Positions 20,677-30,850 of a stretch of DNA of 64,000 nt are shown piece after piece. Below the pieces are notes generated by a model. It was not told the origin of the DNA. It worked only from the letters and a program-made list of their open reading frames with translations, and ran no database searches. This DNA is from JADKIH01 sp964595205 (GTDB lineage Bacteria; Bacteroidota; Bacteroidia; AKYH767-A; 2013-40CM-41-45): NCBI GenBank assembly GCA_964595205.1, contig CAZQOQ010000007.1, positions 113,424 through 177,423 of the forward strand, read 5' to 3'. The position numbers and the translations under genes were made by a program. How positions within the stretch are numbered: position 1 is the stretch's first letter; each line of letters starts with the position of its first letter.

Positions 20677-22107
20677 ATGAACCCGGTTAGTTTAAATGAA
20701 TTAAGGAAAGTATTTGCCTTAAGCGACCTTCCTGATGAACATCTTCAATGGATTTCTGAACATTCGGTATATGTAGAATTCCATGACGGAGAAGTGGTGA
20801 TGAAGACAGGGGAGGAGGCACTATACATGATGTTCATCCTCGATGGAGTCCTGTCTTTTTATATGGATAAGAATGGAACGCTTGTCCATTATTTTGATTT
20901 TGCAAACGATGAAGCAACCGGCGGCGTAACGGGTTTGCTTCCGTATTCCCGGATGAAGAAATCGCCCGGCACTTCTTTCGCCGTCGGCAAATTGCGGGGG
21001 CTCAGAATGCATAAGGAACACTTTCCGGAACTCGAAAAATTAAATCCGGATTTCATACAGCGACTCATCGGGTACATGACGGAAAGAGCGAGGTCGTTCG
21101 CTACTACCCAATTGCAGCATGAAAAAGTAAGCGCATTAGGAAAACTGGCTGCAGGGATCGCACACGAACTGAATAATCCTGCGTCTGCTATCGACAGAAT
21201 ATCGGTTGAACTTGAAAAACGACTGAAGCGGAATTATCGCCTCACGGAAAATATGTTGTCGAGTAAGATAAGTGCCGATCGTATCGAAAACGTACGAATC
21301 TTGGTCGAGGAAATTGAAACAGCTCAGTCTTCTAAAAAGAAGCCGTCTGTGATGCAACGAATGGAAAGTGAGGATGCAATTACCGGTTGGCTTGAGCGAC
21401 AAGGCTTGCTGGGAAACCATTTGATCGGTGAAACATTTGCAGATGCAGGATTTAACGAAACAGATCTTGAAAGAATCAGGGAAGTGGTCGGCAATGATGC
21501 ATTCATTAAGGTGTTGCACTGGCTTGAAAATTTATTGAGCTCGCAAAGGATAATGAAAGATCTGCACGAGGCTTCTACCCGCATATCCGGTCTGGTCGGT
21601 GCCATTAAAAGCCATGTGCACATGGACAGAACAAATGAGCTTCAGGCGACAGATATTCACAATAATATAGAGGACACATTAACCCTGCTTGGATACAAGT
21701 TAAGTGATAAAAACATTACCGTGAGAAAAAATTTCTGCGCCAATATGCCGGAGATACCTGCTCATGTAAGCGAATTAAACCAGGTTTGGACCAACATTAT
21801 CGACAATGCAATTTATGCAATGAGTAAAAATGGTGAGTTAATTATTGAGACAACCTGCAATGACAAAAATGTTAACGTAAAAATAATTGACAACGGTTCC
21901 GGCATACCGAAGGAAATCATCTCCCGTATTTTCGATCCGTTCTTTACAACGAAAAAAGTCGGCGACGGAACCGGTATAGGCCTCGATCTCGTCAACCGGA
22001 TTCTTAAAAAGCACAAGGGAGAGATAAAAGTAAATTCAAAGCCTGGGAGAACAGAATTCCAGATTTGTATTCCGGTAACGCAAATGAATAAAGAAGAGAA
22101 TAAATGA
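20677..22107 (+). CDS. Cyclic-nucleotide-binding-like sensor histidine kinase
   Basis: The 476-residue product begins with a cNMP-binding-like domain (about 1-140; EFHDGEVVMKTGEEALYMMF is its typical roll). The phosphate-binding cassette around TGGVTGLLPYSRMKKS is degenerate, so it may bind something other than cAMP. The H-box is LGKLAAGIAHELNNPAS with phospho-acceptor H163. A long helical insert (about 175-300) precedes the ATPase domain, whose N, G1 and G2 boxes are visible (NIIDNAIYAM, DNGSGIPKE, GDGTGIGLDLV). No membrane segment exists, so it is cytosolic. Its stop overlaps the next start by 4 bp, implying translational coupling with the receiver-reductase fusion, its likely partner. Confidence 0.9.
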   Translation: MNPVSLNELRKVFALSDLPDEHLQWISEHSVYVEFHDGEVVMKTGEEALYMMFILDGVLSFYMDKNGTLVHYFDFANDEATGGVTGLLPYSRMKKSPGTSFAVGKLRGLRMHKEHFPELEKLNPDFIQRLIGYMTERARSFATTQLQHEKVSALGKLAAGIAHELNNPASAIDRISVELEKRLKRNYRLTENMLSSKISADRIENVRILVEEIETAQSSKKKPSVMQRMESEDAITGWLERQGLLGNHLIGETFADAGFNETDLERIREVVGNDAFIKVLHWLENLLSSQRIMKDLHEASTRISGLVGAIKSHVHMDRTNELQATDIHNNIEDTLTLLGYKLSDKNITVRKNFCANMPEIPAHVSELNQVWTNIIDNAIYAMSKNGELIIETTCNDKNVNVKIIDNGSGIPKEIISRIFDPFFTTKKVGDGTGIGLDLVNRILKKHKGEIKVNSKPGRTEFQICIPVTQMNKEENK

Positions 22108-23765
22108 AACTACCGATTATTATTATTGTTGACGATGATGAGCAGGTACTCCGTGCAATACAGAGAGACATCAGGAATGAATATCGTAACGACTATAGAA
22201 TAGTTGCAGTAGAGTCTGCTAAGGAAGGACTCGAAATCATAAAAGAATTAAAACTTAAAAGCGAAACTGTAGCCTTATTCATTTCCGATCAACGCATGCC
22301 GGAAATGGAAGGCGTCGATTTCCTGGCGAGAGCAAAGGAAATTTATCCGGAAGCCAAATTAGTTTTACTCACCGCTTATTCTGATATAGAAGCAGCAATC
22401 AAGGCAATTAATACAGTCAGGCTCGACTATTATCTGTTGAAACCATGGAATCCGCCAGATGAAAAATTATATCCAGTCTTAAACGAATTGTTACAGGAAT
22501 GGCATGCACATTATAGACCCGATCACGAGGGAATCCGGATCATCGGTTTTCAATGGTCGCCGGCATCGCATCAGCTAAAGGAATTTCTTTCCGGAAATTT
22601 GGTTCCCTATATCTGGATGGATATTGAGTTGAATGACGAAGCGGAAAAGTATTTGCTCAGTTCCCGAAAATCAAAATCAGATTTGCCATTAGTGATTTTA
22701 AATGATGGTTCGGTTTTGTCGAATCCAACACTTCCTGAACTTGCATCACGTGTCGGCTTACAGCAGCATGCGATTGAAAAAATTTATGATGTCCTGATCA
22801 TTGGTGCAGGTCCCGCGGGATTGGCTGCTTCCGTTTATGGATCCTGTGAAGGATTGAAAACAGTATTGATCGAAAAAAATAATCCGGGCGGACAGGCCGG
22901 GAGCAGTTCGAGAATCGAAAATTACCTTGGCTTCCCTGCAGGCATTTCCGGTGCCGAACTCACCCGCAGGGCAATGACACAGACACTTCGATTTGGAACC
23001 GAAGTGCTGACGCCGAAAGAAGTGAAAAACATCAGACTACAGGATGGATATAAAATAACGGAGATGACGGACGGTTCGGAGATACACAGCAGGACCATCG
23101 TTATTGCTACCGGGGTGGAATATCAGAAACTTCAAATTCCGGGTCTCGAACAGTTTACCGGTGCCGGAGTTTATTATGGCTCAGCTTCGGTTGAGGCACA
23201 TGCATGTAAAAGTGAAATCGTCTACATCGTTGGGGGAGGGAATTCTGCCTGCCAGGCCGCCATGCATATGAGCAAGTATGCGAAGGAAGTAAACATCCTC
23301 ATCCGTCGCGATGCGATAAAAAATACGGCAGCTAATTATCTGGCTGAAAATATCAGTAAAACTCCTAACATTAAAGTGCTGCCGCACACCGAAGTGGTTA
23401 AGGTAAGCGGTGATAAAAAACTTGAAGAAATAACTTTGCTGAATACAAGTACCGGACAGGAAAAAACGGTTCCGGCTAAAGCATTGTTCATATACATTGG
23501 TGCAAAGCCCGGAACAAGATGGCTGAATAATATTTTCGAAAAAGATGAGAAGGGATTTATAATTACGGGAAATGAATTGATGAAACAAAAAATGTTTCAT
23601 ACGTTTTGGAAACTGGAAAGAGATCCGTTTATTCCGGAAACGAGTATTCCCGGAGTGTTCGCAACCGGTGACGTGAGGTATTCGGCCATGGCTGGTATTT
23701 CATCTGCCGTGGGAGAGGGTGCAATGGCGATCAGGTTTGTGAGAAAGTATTTGAGTGAAATGTAA
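22104..23765 (+). CDS. Response regulator fused to glutaredoxin-like and thioredoxin-reductase-like domains, both without CxxC
   Basis: The 553-residue product has a receiver domain (about 1-125; acidic pocket VDDDE, phospho-acceptor D62 in FISDQRMPEMEG, conserved K113). A glutaredoxin-like fold follows (about 142-222), but its active-site region reads WSPAS (151-155) with no cysteine. From about 228 it is a low-molecular-weight thioredoxin reductase fold: FAD site GAGPAG (234-239) and NAD(P) site VGGGNSA (376-382). The redox CxxC expected near 360-363 is SASV. Only three cysteines exist (248, 368, 383) and none form a CxxC. Fused regulators of this type are a known family. With no dithiol site, a flavin-based sensing or enzymatic output seems more likely than thioredoxin reduction; this is inference. 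Confidence 0.9.
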   Translation: MKLPIIIIVDDDEQVLRAIQRDIRNEYRNDYRIVAVESAKEGLEIIKELKLKSETVALFISDQRMPEMEGVDFLARAKEIYPEAKLVLLTAYSDIEAAIKAINTVRLDYYLLKPWNPPDEKLYPVLNELLQEWHAHYRPDHEGIRIIGFQWSPASHQLKEFLSGNLVPYIWMDIELNDEAEKYLLSSRKSKSDLPLVILNDGSVLSNPTLPELASRVGLQQHAIEKIYDVLIIGAGPAGLAASVYGSCEGLKTVLIEKNNPGGQAGSSSRIENYLGFPAGISGAELTRRAMTQTLRFGTEVLTPKEVKNIRLQDGYKITEMTDGSEIHSRTIVIATGVEYQKLQIPGLEQFTGAGVYYGSASVEAHACKSEIVYIVGGGNSACQAAMHMSKYAKEVNILIRRDAIKNTAANYLAENISKTPNIKVLPHTEVVKVSGDKKLEEITLLNTSTGQEKTVPAKALFIYIGAKPGTRWLNNIFEKDEKGFIITGNELMKQKMFHTFWKLERDPFIPETSIPGVFATGDVRYSAMAGISSAVGEGAMAIRFVRKYLSEM

Positions 23766-24344
23766 TTCTTGCGAAGTTTGACTATACTTTGAATCGTAAG
23801 GATTTGTGAATTTATAGATGAAATTTATTTTTAATTAGAATTTAATAACCATTGAATATAAAATATCATTAAATTCTTCAGATTATTTTAGATACAAAAA
23901 GCCTTATTACCTTATTTATAAATATTTTAAATAAGGTAATAAGGTAAGTGTATTCGGTGCTGATTATTGTTACTATGGTAATAAGGTTTTCACCCATCAG
24001 CGCTGTAAAACTCAACTTAACGCACAAAGTAAACTTGTCAATTTTTGTGAATTGAATTTTCATTATTACCGCTTTATGCCCAAAATTAAATTCACAAAAC
24101 CTGACCGCTAAGTATATAGAACAATTCAAAGCCAAACTTCCAATCTTATCCTGATTTAAGGTTTGGTTATATCTGAAAACTCCTGAAGTGCCCAATGCTG
24201 AAACCCCCATCATTTGCTGGTTACAGATTATTTATTAAATTTGAATATCAATTCTAATTATTTCTTCTAATTCCTTCGTATTAAATTTTTAGGTTTACTC
24301 ATATTAAAATAAAAATCACCTCACATACATCTTAAAATCAAATT
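23766..24344. other. Intergenic region, 579 bp, with long inverted repeat
   Basis: The region is AT-rich. A 111-codon open frame on the minus strand (23878-24213) has no signal, motif or family likeness and runs through the inverted repeat, so I do not treat it as a gene. The inverted repeat is listed separately. The right part presumably holds the promoter of the Kelch protein gene. Confidence 0.5.
23902..23944. repeat. 17-bp perfect inverted repeat
   Basis: CCTTATTACCTTATTTA (23902-23918) is repeated in exact reverse complement at 23928-23944 with a 9-nt AT spacer. A third partial copy, GGTAATAAGG, occurs about 35 bp further right (23977-23986). The hairpin lies 136 bp after the reductase-fusion stop. 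It may be a protein-binding site, a terminator without a T tract, or a repeat family member. Confidence 0.75.
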
Positions 24345-27344
24345 ATGAAAAAAATTATTAAATTAATTTTTCTTAACTTCTTTATTATTTCATCAGTGTC
24401 AGTAAGGGCTGCTGATTCCTGGGTTCAAAAAGCCAATATGCCCACTGTAGGACGAAACGGTGGTGTTGGGTTAAGCATTGGATCAAAAGGCTACACAGGT
24501 CTTGGTTTAAATGGAGCATACTTTGTGGATTTCTGGGAGTATAACCCGGTAAATAACACATGGACTCAGAAAGCCAATTTCCCTGGTGTCGGGAGAATGG
24601 ATGTGATTTCTTTTACCATTGGATCTAAAGGATATGTCGGTACGGGACTTAGTGCAACCGGACGAAAATCCGATTTTTATGAATATGATCCTGCAACAAA
24701 TATATGGTCACCTAAAGCAGACTTCGGCGGAGGACCCAGAGAAGATGCGGTAGGTTTCAGCATTGGAACAAATGGATATGTTGGTACAGGAATAAGTAAT
24801 ACGGGAGTTACACAGGATTTCTGGGAATATAATCCTACCACAAACCTGTGGACACAAAAAGCAGATTTCGGCGGAGGCATAAGACATGAAGCAACCGGTT
24901 TTAGTATTGGTTCGAAAGGGTATATGGGTTTAGGAATTAAAACAACTTTTACTCAGGATTTCTGGGAGTATAATCCGGCAACAGATACCTGGACTGAAAT
25001 AGCTCCTTTTGGAGGAGTAGCAAGATATATTCCTGCAGCATTTACTATTAATAATAGAGCGTATGTGGGAACCGGATATGGGGGAGAATTTTATGCAGAT
25101 TTCTGGGAGTATGATTCCGATTTGAATATTTGGATACAAAGAGCAAATTTTCCGGCGAATCCCCGCTGGAATGTTTGTGCTTTTAGCATAGGAGGAAAAG
25201 GATATTTTGGAGAAGGTTATAGCGGTCCAATTTATAATGACTTATTTGAATATACTCCGGGAATAGTAGTCAACACCGGATCTATTTCAGGTAGTCCCTT
25301 TTGTTACAACGATCCCATCACAATTAATTATACTGTTTCAACTACTTTAAGTCCGGGAAATATTTTCACCGCACAACTCAGTAATCCATCCGGAAGTTTT
25401 GTTACTCCTGTAAATCTCGCTTCCGTTGTTTCAAATACGAGTGGAGTGATACATGCAACTATTCCATATTCTGCACCACCAAGTTCATCGTATAAAATAA
25501 GAGTTATCGCTTCAGATCCGTCTGTGCTTACAAACACTTCAGATATAACAATTGGATCAACAATTATTACTAATGAATGGATTCAAAAAATAAATTTTGC
25601 AGGTACGGCAAGAAGGAATGCAGTTGCCTTTTCGATAGGATCAAAAGGATATTTAGGTACTGGAAATGATGGAGCTTATCGAAAAGATTTTTGGGAATAC
25701 GATCCAACAAATGACTCCTGGACACAAAAGGCCGACTTCGGCGGCGTTGCGCGTGCGGAAGCTTGTGGATTTAGTATTGATAACAGAGGGTATATTGGAA
25801 CCGGTTACAATGGAACTTACTTCAACGATTTTTGGGAATATAATCCTGTTACAAATTCATGGACACAGAAAGCGAACCTTACAGCTTCAGGAAGAAGAAG
25901 AGCTGTCGGAATAAGCATTGGATCCAAAGGCTACATCGGCACTGGTGAAAATGGAACTGACAAAAGCGATTTTTGGGAATATAATCCAGCCACGAATTTA
26001 TGGACACAAAAAGCAAGTTACCTCGGGGGAACAGTTGCTGATGCAGTCGGTTTTAGCATCGGATCAAAAGGATATATTGGTTCAGGAGAAGCGTTGATTT
26101 TCAATGAAAGGGAAGAATTTTATGCATACGATCCTGCATTAAATTCATGGAGTAGCATAGCCGATATTCCTGATCCGAGAGAAAATGCTGTCGGTTTTAG
26201 TGTGGGTGATAAAGGGTATGTAGCAATGGGAGCAGATCCATTCGGTACCAAGGACGATGTATATGAATATGATCCCGTATCAAATTCATGGACACTTAAA
26301 GCAAGTCTTCCATCGATAAGTGATGGAAGAGTAGATGCAGTTGCATTTGCAATAGATGGAAAGGGATATATTGCCACTGGTTCAAGGAATTCGGTCTCGA
26401 AGAATGATGTGTTTATGTATAATCCTGAGCCATCCATTTTAACGAACACAATTTCTCCGTTGTCTTTTTGCAGTGGCGGACCCGTAAGTGTACCATATAA
26501 TGCAGGAGGGACTTATCAATGCGGAAATAAATTTGTTGCTCAGCTTAGCGATGCCTCTGGCTCTTTTGCTTCTCCTGTTAATATTGGTGAGTTGAGTTCA
26601 ACAGTCTCTGGAATTATCGATGCTAATTTACCAACCAACGCTGTTACCGGAATTGGTTACAGGATTCGGGTTATTTCACTTGCCCCTGATGTTAGCGCCT
26701 CCACCAATACAAAAAATAATGGAAGCAATATTACAATTGTCGATTGCCCGGTTACACTTCAAATGAATGTTCTTCTCCAAAACTTTTATACTGGTGGAGG
26801 TTTAATGGATAATTTCGGTGCAGGAGGTTGCTTAAAAGTAACCGGCCATTCTGCAAATCCGAATCATGCAGATTCCATTACCGTTTCAGTAATGGAGTCA
26901 AATCCGCCACACAATGAAGTCGATCATCAGAAAGGAATACTTAGCACAAATGGGAATATTACTGTTTCATTTAATCCGGTTGTTGTCGCTTACAGATCAT
27001 TTTATCTCAAGGTAAGTCACAGGAATTCAATTGATACATGGAGTGGGAGTCCGGTAAAACTTCTTCCCTCCGCAAGTTACTCATTCACTTCCGCAGCATC
27101 GCAAGCTTATGGATCGAACCTTTCATTAACCCCGGACAATTTTGGTTTTGCAATTTTTGGTGGCGATATTAACAGAGATGGTGCAGTTGACGGTTCTGAC
27201 TTTCTGGAAATAAATCCTTCGATTGAAAATGGCGATGGTGGTTATGCTGTTGGAGATCTTAATGGAGACGGTGCCGTTGACGGTGGCGATTTTCTGTTGC
27301 TTGATGTAAATATTCAGCTGGGAGTGGGAGCAGCATTACCTTAG
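24345..27344 (+). CDS. Secreted double Kelch-propeller protein with dockerin-like C-terminus
   Basis: The 999-residue product has a signal peptide ending VRAA. Two blocks of about six Kelch repeats each (about 25-300 and 410-690) share the unit GFSIGSKGYIGTG followed by DFWEYNPATNTWTQKA. Each block is followed by an Ig-like segment with similar sequence (FTAQLSNPSGSFVTPVNL; FVAQLSDASGSFASPVNI), so the gene is a duplicated cassette. The C-terminal part contains a strand domain (RSFYLKVSHRNSIDTWSGSP) and two calcium-loop dockerin-like motifs (GDINRDGAVDGSDF and GDLNGDGAVDGGDF). No T9SS sorting domain is present, unlike its neighbours. The dockerin-like end could bind calcium or anchor to a partner protein; this is inference. 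Confidence 0.88.
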   Translation: MKKIIKLIFLNFFIISSVSVRAADSWVQKANMPTVGRNGGVGLSIGSKGYTGLGLNGAYFVDFWEYNPVNNTWTQKANFPGVGRMDVISFTIGSKGYVGTGLSATGRKSDFYEYDPATNIWSPKADFGGGPREDAVGFSIGTNGYVGTGISNTGVTQDFWEYNPTTNLWTQKADFGGGIRHEATGFSIGSKGYMGLGIKTTFTQDFWEYNPATDTWTEIAPFGGVARYIPAAFTINNRAYVGTGYGGEFYADFWEYDSDLNIWIQRANFPANPRWNVCAFSIGGKGYFGEGYSGPIYNDLFEYTPGIVVNTGSISGSPFCYNDPITINYTVSTTLSPGNIFTAQLSNPSGSFVTPVNLASVVSNTSGVIHATIPYSAPPSSSYKIRVIASDPSVLTNTSDITIGSTIITNEWIQKINFAGTARRNAVAFSIGSKGYLGTGNDGAYRKDFWEYDPTNDSWTQKADFGGVARAEACGFSIDNRGYIGTGYNGTYFNDFWEYNPVTNSWTQKANLTASGRRRAVGISIGSKGYIGTGENGTDKSDFWEYNPATNLWTQKASYLGGTVADAVGFSIGSKGYIGSGEALIFNEREEFYAYDPALNSWSSIADIPDPRENAVGFSVGDKGYVAMGADPFGTKDDVYEYDPVSNSWTLKASLPSISDGRVDAVAFAIDGKGYIATGSRNSVSKNDVFMYNPEPSILTNTISPLSFCSGGPVSVPYNAGGTYQCGNKFVAQLSDASGSFASPVNIGELSSTVSGIIDANLPTNAVTGIGYRIRVISLAPDVSASTNTKNNGSNITIVDCPVTLQMNVLLQNFYTGGGLMDNFGAGGCLKVTGHSANPNHADSITVSVMESNPPHNEVDHQKGILSTNGNITVSFNPVVVAYRSFYLKVSHRNSIDTWSGSPVKLLPSASYSFTSAASQAYGSNLSLTPDNFGFAIFGGDINRDGAVDGSDFLEINPSIENGDGGYAVGDLNGDGAVDGGDFLLLDVNIQLGVGAALP

Positions 27345-27719
27345 TTTTGTTTTCAACTATAAATACCTGTCCGGAACAAAATATTTTCAATTGATAATTG
27401 CCACATCCGGAGAGGAACTTTTGATGATTGGTGAAACTGTTCATGTTTTTAACTTTTCACATTGACCTGCGAATTTATTTTTCATATAATTTCTTATAAA
27501 AAATTTCAATGTCAGAAGGCAATTTCTGTCTAATATCCCTGGTGTTCAGCATATGAAGATCACTCTTTGCAATTATATATTTGAGAAAATGGATCACGTG
27601 CTTTTTTCGGAATATTACCCAAATAATTAATTCGTAAATTTCCGCCCTCCAATTAAACCTTTCACCGATTTTTTGCGTGATAGATTTATAGTACCTGACT
27701 CAAATACCCCCACAAACTT
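27345..27719. other. Intergenic region, 375 bp, nothing recognised
   Basis: AT-rich gap between two rightward secreted-protein genes. No hairpin with a T tract follows the upstream gene and no well-spaced promoter pair was found before the next start. Confidence 0.4.
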
Positions 27720-30650
27720 ATGATTAGAATTTTACGAATCTCCGTTTTACTCAGCAGCCTTTTCCTGGCTTTATCCTCATATTACGTTTACGCCCAGCAG
27801 CTTCCTGTTGAATGGCTGCGCGAATTCAACGCGCGCGGAAAATGCTCCGACCGCATCTTTATAATCAGAAATCTGCCCGGCGGTGATGTAGTTAGCGCCG
27901 GATATGCCGGACATGGTAATTGTCAGCCCGATGCTTTTGCCATGAAGCGATCGGCCGCAGGCGATACTCTGTGGACATGGTATTATGACGGAGGCGACAA
28001 AGGCGAAGACCAGGTAAATGACATGGACATAGACAATGCCGGTAACGTATACCTGACAGGTTTCTCCGAGGCAAATTCAAGTAGTGTTGCTGATTGCTTC
28101 ACCGCTAAACTTGATCCGGCCGGAAACCAGCTCTGGCTGACACGAATGCCTTCCGTCATCAATGTAGAAAGCAGGGGCAATGGTATTGTAACCGATAATT
28201 CCGGAGATGTTTATGTCTGCGGCATCATCGATCCGCTTAGCAATTCATCCGACTGGATTGTCGCTAAGTATAACGGAACGAATGGCGCCCTGCTCTGGCA
28301 GGATCAGTACAATGCGCCTGCATCTTCAAACGAAGAGGCGCTCGACATCGCCCTGTCCGCTGCCGGCAATCCTACTGCCTGCGGTTTTGCTTACGACACC
28401 AATGTGAACGGCGGTCAGAATGTTTTTGTGCGGCAATACAATCCAACAGGAAGCGTGCTTTGGTCAGACACCTACAGCAATCCCGCAGCCTTAGGCGCAG
28501 AGCAGGCCACCGGCTTACGCTTTTTGCCGAATGGTGACCTGGTTGTTGGAGGAAGCACAGACAATGGCGCTACCAACGTAGATGCGCTCGCCCTGAGATA
28601 CGATGCAACCGGCAACCGGCTATGGGCGGTTATCAATGCATACCCCAACGACGAATACATCAACGGTTTTGCGGCTGACGATTCCGGCAACGTTTATCTC
28701 ACCGGCACGGAGTATCAGAACGGAGTGCTGAACCGCATTAACGGCGACGGCACACCTGGCTGGAGAAAAAAATGGATAGGTCCGGTGAGCAATGGCTACG
28801 ATGTGTTTCATGATGTATGCACCGGCCCAGATGGTTCCATTTACGTTACCGGTCGCGGCGTTTATCCTGGAAACGATTTTTACGGGAACAACGGAATGGC
28901 AAACCAGATCATTGTGAAGTATAACTCGGCCGGCGATTCTCTATGGACGTACCGATCCGCCGACACAATCAATCCATCCATGGGCTTTGCAATTCATTGT
29001 TTGAATGGCATCGTTACAGCTGGTGGATTCGTGACCGATACGGCTTACATAAACGAAAATTTTTATACACAGATTGTCGATACAACAGGAAATGAAATCA
29101 GCGAATGGAAATACAATGGCATCGGAGATGCTATCACCCGCGGCCAGGTCGTGCGGACGGATGCCGGCAACAACGTTTACTGTGCAGCTACAGTCGATTA
29201 CTCCATTTTCCAGTATGGTTATGATGTTGTGCTGATCAAGTATGATCCGGCCGGAAACCTGCTCTGGGAAAGATATTATTCATCACCATCATTCAACAAC
29301 GACACACTAACACACATGGAAGTGGATCCTTCCGGCAACCTGGTGATGTGCATTTCAAGCGACTCGGCCGGATTAAAAAACAATTATCTTTTGTCGCTTG
29401 TCAAAGTTGATGCTAATGGAAATTTCATCGACACTGTCACCTATCAGCCTGCACAAAGCAGTAGCATACTTGCGAAGTCGATGCTGATGCGTAACGATGG
29501 CTCCGTTGCCATAGGCGCTGAATCAAACATTGATGGAGGCATCATTTTATTTTTTGATCCGTCAGGCACGACATTGTGGACACAGGAAATCGACACCACC
29601 CAGTTTGCTGTTACACGCGTAAACAGTATCGCAGCTTTTCCTAACGGAGATATTGCAGTCGCCGGATTCACTCAGACCGGTGCTGGCAATACGGCAAAAG
29701 GAATTGTTCAGCGATATTCGCCCACAGGGACGCTGTTATGGTCTGCCGATTATGATTCGGTTAACGTGTATGACGATGCAATTGATGTAAGTGTAAGTCC
29801 TGCAGATATGGTAGCAGTGGCAGGCCTTTCGGGTTATACAACAACAGGCACATCCACACTTGTAACGTATGACGGAGCTAACGGCCAGTTACTCTGGAGA
29901 AAAACATATAATCCGAATCTTTCGAATGAATACGGAAAAAAGGTTCGGTTTACGCCAGACGGGAATATCGCCTATCTCTGCAGGGGATGGACCGGATTTG
30001 TTGCACGCTACATTACACTTCAGTATGATGTTGCAGGAAATTTTCAATGGGTGAGCATGTACAGTCCGACCGCTTCCGATCGCGAGCCGGTGGAATTATT
30101 AATTGCGCCTGACAATTCTGTTGTTACAGCAGGGTGGTGGCTTGACGGCACAACTACCAATGCAAATTATGTTCTCGTTGGTTACAACTCCGATGGTTCC
30201 ACGCAATTTACAAATACGTGGGCCAATACAGGCGCTACAACTTCCAATCCCGACTATTTGCGTTCACTCACGCGCGACAATGCCGGGAATTACATTGTTA
30301 CAGGCGAGAGTGCGCTTGAATTTTTCAATAATTTCCTATACAGAATGGTGACGATCAAGTATGGAAGTTCTATTGTTGGAATTGATGAAACGGTAAGTAG
30401 CATTAATACAAAGAATCAAATTACTTTTTATCCCAATCCTTCTGCGGACGGAATATTTTATCCTGCCGGGGAGAACATTCGTGCTGCTCTCGATGGAGCA
30501 AGAGTTTTTGATATGCGTGGCGTAATGGTGAGGCTAATCGAAGGTAAGTCCGGTGTGCTTGACCTGAGCGGGCTGCCATCCGGCCTTTACCAAATACTGC
30601 CCGGACCGGAATCGAAGGTTCGAAATTGTTACAGGGTGATTATTCAGTGA
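27720..30650 (+). CDS. SBBP-type beta-propeller protein, T9SS cargo
   Basis: The 976-residue product has a signal peptide ending VYAQ. The body (about 30-880) repeats units with DxxGNVYLTGxS, SLWTWYYDGGDKGEDQVND-like and VKYDPAGNLLW phrases, typical of SBBP/beta-propeller-repeat proteins that resemble quinoprotein-like propellers. Residues about 895-976 form a T9SS type A sorting domain (ITFYPNPSADGIFY to CYRVIIQ). The gene is richer in G and C than its neighbours by eye. It is probably surface attached; ligand unknown. Confidence 0.88.
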   Translation: MIRILRISVLLSSLFLALSSYYVYAQQLPVEWLREFNARGKCSDRIFIIRNLPGGDVVSAGYAGHGNCQPDAFAMKRSAAGDTLWTWYYDGGDKGEDQVNDMDIDNAGNVYLTGFSEANSSSVADCFTAKLDPAGNQLWLTRMPSVINVESRGNGIVTDNSGDVYVCGIIDPLSNSSDWIVAKYNGTNGALLWQDQYNAPASSNEEALDIALSAAGNPTACGFAYDTNVNGGQNVFVRQYNPTGSVLWSDTYSNPAALGAEQATGLRFLPNGDLVVGGSTDNGATNVDALALRYDATGNRLWAVINAYPNDEYINGFAADDSGNVYLTGTEYQNGVLNRINGDGTPGWRKKWIGPVSNGYDVFHDVCTGPDGSIYVTGRGVYPGNDFYGNNGMANQIIVKYNSAGDSLWTYRSADTINPSMGFAIHCLNGIVTAGGFVTDTAYINENFYTQIVDTTGNEISEWKYNGIGDAITRGQVVRTDAGNNVYCAATVDYSIFQYGYDVVLIKYDPAGNLLWERYYSSPSFNNDTLTHMEVDPSGNLVMCISSDSAGLKNNYLLSLVKVDANGNFIDTVTYQPAQSSSILAKSMLMRNDGSVAIGAESNIDGGIILFFDPSGTTLWTQEIDTTQFAVTRVNSIAAFPNGDIAVAGFTQTGAGNTAKGIVQRYSPTGTLLWSADYDSVNVYDDAIDVSVSPADMVAVAGLSGYTTTGTSTLVTYDGANGQLLWRKTYNPNLSNEYGKKVRFTPDGNIAYLCRGWTGFVARYITLQYDVAGNFQWVSMYSPTASDREPVELLIAPDNSVVTAGWWLDGTTTNANYVLVGYNSDGSTQFTNTWANTGATTSNPDYLRSLTRDNAGNYIVTGESALEFFNNFLYRMVTIKYGSSIVGIDETVSSINTKNQITFYPNPSADGIFYPAGENIRAALDGARVFDMRGVMVRLIEGKSGVLDLSGLPSGLYQILPGPESKVRNCYRVIIQ

Positions 30651-30850
30651 TTTTGAAAGACCGGATGCTTCCGAGTATTCTGTGGGAATTGCTAAGTGCC
30701 GGCATATCATGCAATCAGGCTGGTATTTTTTCGATGAAGTGAAAATACTTTCCGCGCAGGATACGCCGGTTCCAGTAAATAACAATTTCCATAATTTATT
30801 AATCAGGCGCTATGGAAAGAATTATGAAGCTGTCCGAAATATTTATCTGC

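Noticed and set aside
23878..24213. 111-codon open frame on the minus strand
   Set aside because: It has no recognisable motif, signal or plausible start context and runs across the perfect inverted repeat; treated as non-coding.
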